Of a DNA stretch of 7,010 bases, positions 1-5,646 are shown piece after piece. A program made the translations under genes and the position numbers. Source of the DNA: CAYYAU01 sp964469765 [NCBI: uncultured Clostridia bacterium] (GTDB lineage: Bacteria; UBA6262; WVXT01; CAYYAU01); assembly GCA_964469765.1 (NCBI GenBank), contig CAYYAU010000060.1, positions 1 through 7,010 of the forward strand, given 5' to 3'. Position 1 is the first letter of the stretch. The number at the start of each line of letters is the position of its first letter. Below the pieces are notes generated by a model. That model was not told the DNA's origin, did not search any database, and was given only the letters and a program-made list of their open reading frames with translations.

Positions 1-20
1 TTTTCCGTTAAAAAATCCAT
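1..20 (-). CDS. Possible start of a next gene, cut by the window edge
   Basis: An ATG on the minus strand at 20-18, 33 bp after the amidase stop, opens a frame that stays open to the window edge and reads M-D-F-L-T-E. Six residues are too few to identify a family. A purine-rich GAAGGAAG stretch lies just after the amidase stop but is about 20 nt from this ATG, too far for a normal ribosome binding site. The true start may be elsewhere or absent. It is listed only because the operon seems to continue. Confidence 0.2.
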
Positions 21-53
21 ACAGTTTGAGAAAAAATTTATTCTTCCTTCTCT

Positions 54-1559
54 TTATCTTTCTATCCAATTCTTATATCTTTTTATTCCATTATATATTG
101 CCATTGCTATTCTCTTCTGGAACCAGCTTTTCTTTAATTTTCTTTCCTCCTCTGGATTTGTTATAAATCCTGCTTCAACAAGTACAGCAGGCATCTTTGC
201 ACCACGTAAAACATAAAATCCTGCCTCTTTTATCCCTCTATTCTCCATTTTTTTAAGAAAGGGGTCTTTTTTCACTTCTTCGGAAATAAATGAACATAAC
301 TCACTAGATTCATTCATATATTCATTTAGTGTTAAAGACCACAAAATTGCAGAAAGTTCGTTATTTATCTCTTCTTTTGTCTTTTCATATTTTAAGGCTT
401 CATTTTCTTTATTCGCTACAATCTGTGCTTCTCTATCAGATACTTCATCGGAAAGAAAGTATACCTCAAACCCGTGTTTGACTGGTTTTAAAGAAGCATT
501 GATATGAATACTTACAAATAAATCTGCTCTGTATTTATTAGCAATTCTTGTTCTCTCTCTCAAAGGGATAAATATATCCTTATTCCGGGTAAGAATAACC
601 TCTAAATTTAAGTGCTCTTTAAGAAAATAAGCCAGTTTCTTACTAATCGCTAATGTTATATCTTTCTCTTTTGTTCCTCTTCTACCCACTGCACCGGGGT
701 CTTTTCCACCATGTCCGGGGTCAATAACAACGGTCTTTATTTTAATTTTGGGTTCCTTTGTCAAAGGAGGTATATACTCTTTAATCTTGCTTACAGAAGG
801 TTTTGGAACCCGTTTCCTTTCTTTTTTATTTATATCTACAATTATCCTTTCAGGAAAAACCAATCTGAATATTCTGTGGTTTGTTGCCCCTTTATCCAAA
901 TAAAACTTAAATGTTATTGTCTCATTAGAAGAAACAGCAGTAATTTTTTTAATGGCACCATCGTTTATTATTAGAGGAAACTTTTTTAAATTAGCTTTTG
1001 CTGATAAAAGTTCTAAAATGATAATATCGCCGGTTCTTTTCAAGTGATAAACTAACCGATGTGTGCTCTCAACGACAACTCTTGAATAGTCAGAATAGGA
1101 ATAACTCCTAATAGAAGTGATATTTATTCCTTTTATCGCAGTAATTGTTAGATTTGCATAGTCCCACGAAATCGGTATCCCTACTACATTAGAAAAGGCT
1201 TTTGTTATAATCAACTCTAAAGGAAGCCATAGTTTTCCTTCAGCAATAAAGGTTTTTTTCTTCAATAATCTTTTTATACCTTCAATTACAACAGCCTTTT
1301 CATTGATAAAAAGATATATATTTTTATTATTAATAGTTAATGTAACTCTCTTCTTATTCTTCTCAAATTTTAATCTGCCCCCAAATACATCAGCGATATC
1401 CTTAACTTTAATATATCCCATCCCTTCTTTTAAAAGTAAATCAATGCCTTCATATGTTTTTTGGGCAGTTACAATTTTTATCTTTTTTAATGTGTCAGAA
1501 TATATTAAACTCCTGAAAATTAATAGAAAAAATATTAACAAAACGCTTTTTATCTTCAT
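54..1559 (-). CDS. Secreted N-acetylmuramoyl-L-alanine amidase (AmiC-like; copper-amine-oxidase-type N-domain, AMIN, Amidase_3)
   Basis: Zinc hydrolase of 501 aa that cuts the bond between N-acetylmuramic acid and L-Ala in peptidoglycan, usually for daughter-cell separation. Residues 1-21 form a signal peptide (MKIK, hydrophobic core, end near YSD), so it acts outside the inner membrane. Residues about 30-145 resemble the copper amine oxidase N-terminal-like domain (VKDIADVFGG, LPLELI). About 148-245 look like an AMIN wall- or septum-targeting domain. A Pro/Lys-rich linker (246-275) leads to Amidase_3 (276-497). Visible active-site residues are H283 in DPGHGGKDPGA, E298, H352 in SIHINAS, and catalytic E462 in VEAGF. 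An insert at about 376-432 (ANKENEAL, then a helical stretch) matches in place the segment that occludes the active site of AmiB/AmiC until an activator binds. The start overlaps the queF stop as ATGA and has a good Shine-Dalgarno. The enzyme class is secure; the two N-terminal domain names are less certain. Confidence 0.93.
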   Translation of the reverse strand: MKIKSVLLIFFLLIFRSLIYSDTLKKIKIVTAQKTYEGIDLLLKEGMGYIKVKDIADVFGGRLKFEKNKKRVTLTINNKNIYLFINEKAVVIEGIKRLLKKKTFIAEGKLWLPLELIITKAFSNVVGIPISWDYANLTITAIKGINITSIRSYSYSDYSRVVVESTHRLVYHLKRTGDIIILELLSAKANLKKFPLIINDGAIKKITAVSSNETITFKFYLDKGATNHRIFRLVFPERIIVDINKKERKRVPKPSVSKIKEYIPPLTKEPKIKIKTVVIDPGHGGKDPGAVGRRGTKEKDITLAISKKLAYFLKEHLNLEVILTRNKDIFIPLRERTRIANKYRADLFVSIHINASLKPVKHGFEVYFLSDEVSDREAQIVANKENEALKYEKTKEEINNELSAILWSLTLNEYMNESSELCSFISEEVKKDPFLKKMENRGIKEAGFYVLRGAKMPAVLVEAGFITNPEEERKLKKSWFQKRIAMAIYNGIKRYKNWIER

Positions 1560-1954
1560 CTTTTCCTTCTATATTCACTGGAAACAGTCGTTCTTATTCC
1601 ACCTCTGATATTAAATACTCCTTCAATACGAACCCATCTTGGTTTTGATGCCTTTATAAAATCGTAAAGTATCTTATTAACAGCGTGTTCGTGAAAAATA
1701 CCTAAATTTCTGTATGCTGTTATATATTGTTTAAATGACTTTAATTCAACACACCATTTATCTGGAGTATATTCAATTTTTATTAAAGCAAAATCTGGAA
1801 GACCTGTTTTAGGACATATACATGTAAACTCTGGGATTTCTAAATTTACAGTATACTCTCTATCAGGATACTGATTCCTCCAAACCTCAATCTTGGGTAA
1901 CTTTAATTTTCTTATTCCTTTTTGCAATCCTTCATACGATGAGTTTTTCTTCAT
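1556..1954 (-). CDS. queF: NADPH-dependent 7-cyano-7-deazaguanine (preQ0) reductase, unimodular QueF
   Basis: Cytosolic enzyme of 132 aa that reduces the nitrile of preQ0 to the aminomethyl of preQ1 with two NADPH. It belongs to the tunnelling (T-fold) family. C47 in CPKTGLPDFA is the thioimide-forming cysteine and D54 the general acid, with the same 7-residue spacing as Cys55/Asp62 of the Bacillus subtilis enzyme. E70 in VELKSFKQY and H88-E89 in FHEH match the substrate and NADPH residues of the family. At 132 aa it is the short type (B. subtilis about 165 aa), not the long two-domain E. coli type. The position of B. subtilis Cys99, which forms a protective disulfide with the catalytic Cys, is Ala91 here; an extra C45 lies two residues before the catalytic one. 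It directly abuts the queE stop and overlaps the amidase start by 4 nt. Confidence 0.96.
   Translation of the reverse strand: MKKNSSYEGLQKGIRKLKLPKIEVWRNQYPDREYTVNLEIPEFTCICPKTGLPDFALIKIEYTPDKWCVELKSFKQYITAYRNLGIFHEHAVNKILYDFIKASKPRWVRIEGVFNIRGGIRTTVSSEYRRKR
1564..1570 (-). promoter_or_regulatory. Ribosome binding site of the amidase, inside the queF 3' end
   Basis: The minus strand reads AGAAGGAAAAG and then the amidase ATG. The AGGA core is 4 nt from the start, and the bases also encode the last Arg-Arg-Lys-Arg codons of QueF. It is the clearest Shine-Dalgarno of the que/amidase run and supports the start at 1559. Confidence 0.7.
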
Positions 1955-2641
1955 TTATTTTATACCTAAAAACCTATGTATTTGAGGAATGATTCTTACA
2001 TCAGAAAGAGATGCCTTTGCTATCGTATAAAAGGTAAAAAGTTTCTTTAAATCCATATTGTCTTTAGCAGTAACAGGTTGAATAATAAAAGGAATATCTT
2101 TATTAACTTCTTCTATAATCTCAACGGCTTTCTTAAAATCCTTCATTAAGGTGTTTTTAGTCACAACTGTCTTTACAAATATATTTTTTTTCCTTGCAAT
2201 TTTAAGAAATTTTATATGGTCTTTAAAAAAATCTCTCTGCTCAGTTGAAGAAGGAAGTTTTATATCCATTGATATAAAATCAAAAAAGTTTATCAATGCT
2301 TTTAAAGAATTAAATAAAGTACCATTCGTTTCTAAATAAATCTTAAAATTCTTTTTTAATCTTGGGAATAGTTGGTTTAAATAATCTTTATATAAAAGTG
2401 GCTCTCCTCCTGTAAAAGAGATACTATGATGAGGACCGGATTTCTTTTCTAAAGTATGTATCCTTTTTATCAACTGATTAATACTAAGACTATACTTAAC
2501 TATCTTTATTTTTTCATCACAAAAACTGCAATTTAAATTACACTGAGCAAATCTAACAAAAATTTGTCTTACTCCTAAAAAAATACCTTCTCCTTGAAAT
2601 GAAGAAAAAACCTCCTTTATTGGAACTTTGTCTGTAATCAT
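1955..2641 (-). CDS. queE: 7-carboxy-7-deazaguanine synthase QueE (radical SAM)
   Basis: Radical SAM enzyme of 228 aa that turns 6-carboxy-5,6,7,8-tetrahydropterin into 7-carboxy-7-deazaguanine (CDG), the ring-contraction step of queuosine synthesis. It needs S-adenosylmethionine, Mg2+ and a [4Fe-4S] cluster. The cluster motif is C34-X3-C38-X2-C41 (CNLNCSFC). The SAM-binding GGEP is at 78-81. SFQGEG at 14-19 is the family's N-terminal substrate motif. MDIKLPSS near 125-132 and PQIHRFLG at the C-terminus are also typical of QueE rather than of activases or other small radical SAM proteins. Length fits the family (about 210-240 aa). The ATG overlaps the queC TGA by 4 nt, and no strong Shine-Dalgarno is visible, so translation probably depends on coupling to queC. 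The stop abuts the queF ATG. Confidence 0.96.
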   Translation of the reverse strand: MITDKVPIKEVFSSFQGEGIFLGVRQIFVRFAQCNLNCSFCDEKIKIVKYSLSINQLIKRIHTLEKKSGPHHSISFTGGEPLLYKDYLNQLFPRLKKNFKIYLETNGTLFNSLKALINFFDFISMDIKLPSSTEQRDFFKDHIKFLKIARKKNIFVKTVVTKNTLMKDFKKAVEIIEEVNKDIPFIIQPVTAKDNMDLKKLFTFYTIAKASLSDVRIIPQIHRFLGIK

Positions 2642-3306
2642 CTATGTTTTGTAAGTAATGGGTCTTTAATACCCGCCTCTTTAAACCCTTTCTTTCTTAG
2701 TAAACACGAATCACATTTTCTACAAGGTCTGCTTTTACCTTTGTAACATGACCATGTCAATTCAAAAGGAACACTTAACGATATTCCGACTTTCACTATT
2801 TTAGCTTTTGTGTAATAAAGAAATGGAACTTCTATTTTTATTTTATTTCCTCTTTTTGTACCTTTGGAAATAGCCTTACTAAATGCTTTAAAGAATTCAG
2901 GTCTACAATCAGGATAACCGGAAAAATCTATAGCATTAGCACCTATAAAAATTCTTGAAGCTCCAATTACCTCAGCAAAGGACACAGCAAAACTAATAAA
3001 AATAATGTTTCTCGCTGGCACATATGTTGCAGGAATGGACTTCTTCATTAACAGGATTGACCGATTTTCAGGAATAGAAACATTCTTATCAGTTAATGCG
3101 CTTCCTTTCCATGGAAAATCTATTTTTATAACCTTAAAAGAGCTATTTGTCTTCTCGGCAATCTTCTTGGCAGATAAAATCTCTTTTCTATGTTTCTGAC
3201 CATAGTCAAATATAAGACACCAGCATTTATATCCTTTTTTTCTTGCCCAATACAATGTTGTTGTAGAGTCTAACCCACCAGATAATAATACAACCGCTTT
3301 TTTCAT
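2638..3306 (-). CDS. queC: 7-cyano-7-deazaguanine (preQ0) synthase QueC
   Basis: ATP-dependent amide/nitrile synthase (N-type ATP pyrophosphatase family) of 222 aa that converts CDG and ammonia to preQ0. The pyrophosphatase loop SGGLDST begins at residue 9, followed by FDYGQKH and the family motif YVPARN at 95-100. GANAIDFSGYPDCRPEF near 122-138 is typical of QueC. Four zinc-ligand cysteines close the protein: C187, C195, C198 and C201 (CYKG, then CRKCDSC). I place the start at the ATG at 3306, giving MKKAVVLLSGG as in other QueC proteins. An upstream in-frame TTG at 3318 would add only M-Y-A-P. Neither start has a clear Shine-Dalgarno. With the ATG, the gap to the queD stop is 14 bp. Confidence 0.96.
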   Translation of the reverse strand: MKKAVVLLSGGLDSTTTLYWARKKGYKCWCLIFDYGQKHRKEILSAKKIAEKTNSSFKVIKIDFPWKGSALTDKNVSIPENRSILLMKKSIPATYVPARNIIFISFAVSFAEVIGASRIFIGANAIDFSGYPDCRPEFFKAFSKAISKGTKRGNKIKIEVPFLYYTKAKIVKVGISLSVPFELTWSCYKGKSRPCRKCDSCLLRKKGFKEAGIKDPLLTKHR

Positions 3307-3320
3307 AGGAGCATACAAAT

Positions 3321-3692
3321 TTATGGTTGTTTATATTCGGCACAGGATGTTTCAGTCTCCCATACAGAAACAGATTCTAATGTGATATCTTTATTCTTAA
3401 TTAATGCTTTAATTTTTTTAAAGATATACTTAGCAATATTCTCGGAGGTTGGTTCATTTCTTTTAAAATAATCTAACTCATTAAGATAACTATGGTCAAG
3501 TTTATCTACCACTTTGTTTAATTTCTTTTTTAAAACTTTAAAATCCATAAGCATTCCATTCTTATTGAGGTTTTTACTATAAACAGAAACTTCAACTTTC
3601 CAGTTATGGCCATGAAGCCTTTCACATTTTCCTCTATAGTTTCTTAACTGATGAGCAGCATTAAAGTTTGAAATAATTCTTATTTTATACAT
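3321..3692 (-). CDS. queD: 6-carboxy-5,6,7,8-tetrahydropterin synthase QueD
   Basis: T-fold enzyme of 123 aa, related to 6-pyruvoyltetrahydropterin synthase, that turns 7,8-dihydroneopterin triphosphate into 6-carboxytetrahydropterin with release of acetaldehyde. Zinc ligands are H14 (NAAHQL), H27 and H29 (LHGHN). Catalytic C23 sits in GKCERLHGHN, the C-X3-H-G-H arrangement of true QueD. D65-H66 in LDHSYLN, PTSENIA at 81-87 and E112 in WETETSCAEY complete the active and pterin-binding sites. It is the first gene of the que run and is preceded by the only sizeable gap in the window. Its substrate comes from GTP cyclohydrolase I (FolE), which is not present here. No strong Shine-Dalgarno precedes the ATG; the leader is almost pure A/T. 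Confidence 0.96.
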   Translation of the reverse strand: MYKIRIISNFNAAHQLRNYRGKCERLHGHNWKVEVSVYSKNLNKNGMLMDFKVLKKKLNKVVDKLDHSYLNELDYFKRNEPTSENIAKYIFKKIKALIKNKDITLESVSVWETETSCAEYKQP

Positions 3693-3733
3693 CTTTTTAT
3701 AATACTAATTAAAGATTTTTTATTATTGAGTTG

Positions 3734-3762
3734 ATTTTACAAAAAAATTTACTCATTAGCAA
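3734..3762 (-). promoter_or_regulatory. Candidate sigma-70-type promoter for queDCEF-amidase
   Basis: On the minus strand, TTGCTA (3762-3757) and TAAAAT (3739-3734) are separated by exactly 17 nt. They match the -35 and -10 consensus at 4/6 and 5/6 positions. Transcription would start near 3727, giving a leader of about 35 nt before the queD ATG at 3692. In DNA this rich in A and T such matches arise by chance. Its location in the only long gap makes it credible but not proven. Confidence 0.4.
3741..3762 (-). terminator. Weak possible intrinsic terminator after glmS
   Basis: On the minus strand, TTGCT-AATG-AGTAA can fold into a 5-bp stem (one G-U pair) followed by A and a run of seven T. The stem has only one G-C pair, so it would be a poor terminator and some transcripts may read through. 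It overlaps the candidate -35 of the queD promoter. Confidence 0.2.
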
Positions 3763-3796
3763 GGGGAAAATAGAATAAGGAATGTTCATCTGTTAT

Positions 3797-5611
3797 CTAT
3801 TCCACTGTAACGCTTTTGGCGAGGTTTCTTGGTTTGTCAACATCGTATCCTTTTAGAACTGCTATGTAATAAGCAAAAAGTTGAAGTGGAACAGCAGTAA
3901 TCAATGGAGAGTATATATTTTCTATTTCAGGTATGTAGATTATCTCTTTAGCATAACTTTTTATCTGTTTATTTCCTTTAGTTGCAACAACTATTATCTT
4001 TCCTTTTCGGGCTAATATCTCCTGAATATTGGAAACCATTTTCTCATATACAAAGGAATCATTCGCTATACAAACAACCGCTCTATACTCATCAATAAGT
4101 GCAATAGGTCCGTGTTTCATCTCACCGGCAGCATACCCTTCAGATGGAATATATGCAATTTCTTTCAGTTTCAATGCACCTTCCAAAGCAGTTGGAAAAT
4201 TAATATTTCTACCTAAATAAAGAAATGCTCCGTAATGAAGATTTCTTTTTGCAATTTGTTTTATTACTTTAGCATATTGTAAAATCTCTTTTTGTTTGGC
4301 AGGGACCTTTTTTAGAGAAAATATAGCTTTTCTAATGTATGTTTTAGTTAACGTGTTTTTTAAATCAGCTAAATATAATCCTAAAAGATAAAGAATCATT
4401 ATCTGAGCAGTATACGCTTTTGTTGAGGCTACACTTATCTCTGGTCCTGCATGAATATAAATATTAGAGTTTGACTCTCTTGTCAATGAAGAACCTAACA
4501 CATTACATATAGAAATAACCTTTATATTGTTCTTCTTTGCCTCTCTTACTGCTGCTAATGTATCTGCAGTCTCTCCTGATTGACTAATGGCTATTACCAA
4601 TGTTCTATTCTTTATTACAGGATTTCTATATCTAAATTCACTACCCAAATCTACCCACACAGGAATCTGTGTAAGTGATTCAATTATGTACTTACCAACT
4701 AAACCAGCATGATAAGCTGTCCCACATGCAACAATGACTATATTCTCAATATGTTTAGGTAAATTAATGTTTTCAAATTTAATTTCACGCTGTTGGGTTG
4801 TATAGTGAGACATAATCCTTGAAAGCACATCGGGCTGTTCATAAATCTCCTTCAACATAAAATGAGAAAATCCACTCTTTTGTGCTTCTTTTATACTATA
4901 GGGAACTCTAACTATATTTTTGTAAAGTTTATTTCCTTTTCTATCAAGTATCTTGACATCGTCTCTTGTAACAATTGCTACTTCATTATCATCTAAATAG
5001 ACAACTCTTCTTGTATAATTTAAAACTGCAGAAACATCAGATGATATAAAATTCTCCTGCTTTCCTAAACCAATAGCTAAAGGTGAATCCTTTCTTACAG
5101 CTATAATCTTATCGGAGTGCTCTAAGCTTATTATACCCAAAGCATAAGAGCCTTTAATCTTTTCTATAGCTTTTCTTACAGCATCCTCTAAATTTCCCTT
5201 ATAGAATTTACTAATCAGATGAGAAACCACTTCTGTATCTGTTTCAGACTTAAATCTACACCCGTCTTTTGCTAACGCTCTTTTTAATTCATTAAAATTC
5301 TCAATTATGCCATTATGAACAACAATAATCCTTTTTAGACAATCCATGTGAGGATGTGCATTTATTCTTGAAGGTTCTCCGTGAGTTGCCCAACGAGTAT
5401 GTCCTAACCCTATATTCCCATCAGGATTTATTTTTCTAAGAAGATTTTCCAAATCACTAATTCTACCTTTACATTTCTCAATAAATAGTTTACCTCTATT
5501 AGTTGTGGCAATACCAGCAGAATCATATCCCCTGTACTCAAGTCTTTTAAGCCCCTCTAAAAGAATTGGTAAAGCTTTTTTATTTCCAATATACCCTATT
5601 ATACCACACAT
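3797..5611 (-). CDS. glmS: Glutamine--fructose-6-phosphate aminotransferase (isomerizing)
   Basis: Cytosolic enzyme of 604 aa that makes glucosamine-6-phosphate from fructose-6-phosphate and glutamine, the first step to UDP-GlcNAc. The start must be the ATG at 5611, because removal of Met exposes the N-terminal nucleophile Cys (MCGIIGYIG). An in-frame TTG at 5635 would bury that Cys behind eight residues. The glutaminase domain covers about 2-220, with EYRGYDSAG, GHTRWATHG (70-78) and HNGIIENF. Two SIS sugar-isomerase domains follow: CGTAYHAG at 296 and SQSGETADT at 343 in the first, and EGALKLKEIAY with SEGYAAGEMKHGP in the second. The C-terminus NLAKSVTVE includes K599, equivalent to the Schiff-base Lys603 of E. 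coli. Length matches the family (about 600-610 aa). It follows purF after 35 bp. No glmS ribozyme can fit in that gap, so metabolite control by that route is absent. Confidence 0.97.
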   Translation of the reverse strand: MCGIIGYIGNKKALPILLEGLKRLEYRGYDSAGIATTNRGKLFIEKCKGRISDLENLLRKINPDGNIGLGHTRWATHGEPSRINAHPHMDCLKRIIVVHNGIIENFNELKRALAKDGCRFKSETDTEVVSHLISKFYKGNLEDAVRKAIEKIKGSYALGIISLEHSDKIIAVRKDSPLAIGLGKQENFISSDVSAVLNYTRRVVYLDDNEVAIVTRDDVKILDRKGNKLYKNIVRVPYSIKEAQKSGFSHFMLKEIYEQPDVLSRIMSHYTTQQREIKFENINLPKHIENIVIVACGTAYHAGLVGKYIIESLTQIPVWVDLGSEFRYRNPVIKNRTLVIAISQSGETADTLAAVREAKKNNIKVISICNVLGSSLTRESNSNIYIHAGPEISVASTKAYTAQIMILYLLGLYLADLKNTLTKTYIRKAIFSLKKVPAKQKEILQYAKVIKQIAKRNLHYGAFLYLGRNINFPTALEGALKLKEIAYIPSEGYAAGEMKHGPIALIDEYRAVVCIANDSFVYEKMVSNIQEILARKGKIIVVATKGNKQIKSYAKEIIYIPEIENIYSPLITAVPLQLFAYYIAVLKGYDVDKPRNLAKSVTVE

Positions 5612-5617
5612 TGAAAT

Positions 5618-5625
5618 CTCACTTT
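5618..5625 (-). promoter_or_regulatory. Ribosome binding site of glmS
   Basis: AAAGTGAG on the minus strand ends 6 nt before the ATG at 5611. It favours this start over the upstream TTG at 5635, which has no such motif in front of it. Confidence 0.55.
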
Positions 5626-5646
5626 CTCTACTCAAACTACATTAAA

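Noticed and set aside
711-974. 87-aa open frame on the plus strand inside the amidase
   Set aside because: Antisense shadow of the linker and AMIN region, with no ribosome binding site or recognisable motif.
1303-1608. 101-aa open frame on the plus strand opposite the amidase and the queF end
   Set aside because: It lies antisense to two well-supported genes. Its F/I/L-rich product is what an AT-rich, lysine-rich gene gives on the reverse strand, and it resembles no family I know.
3693-3733. preQ1 riboswitch in the queD leader
   Set aside because: The leader is almost pure A/T, with no G/C-rich stem or C-rich loop stretch of the preQ1-I aptamer. I cannot support it by eye.
5612-5635. TTG start for glmS eight codons before the ATG
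   Set aside because: It would hide the catalytic N-terminal Cys. The ATG at 5611 has a ribosome binding site and gives the family's standard MCG start.
5638-5643. ATG-TAG start-stop pair between purF and glmS
   Set aside because: A minimal start-stop could in principle hold ribosomes, but it has no ribosome binding site and a six-base match in AT-rich DNA is expected by chance.
5612-5646. glmS ribozyme upstream of glmS
   Set aside because: Only 35 bp separate purF and glmS, far less than the ribozyme core needs, and no matching motif is seen in the purF end.
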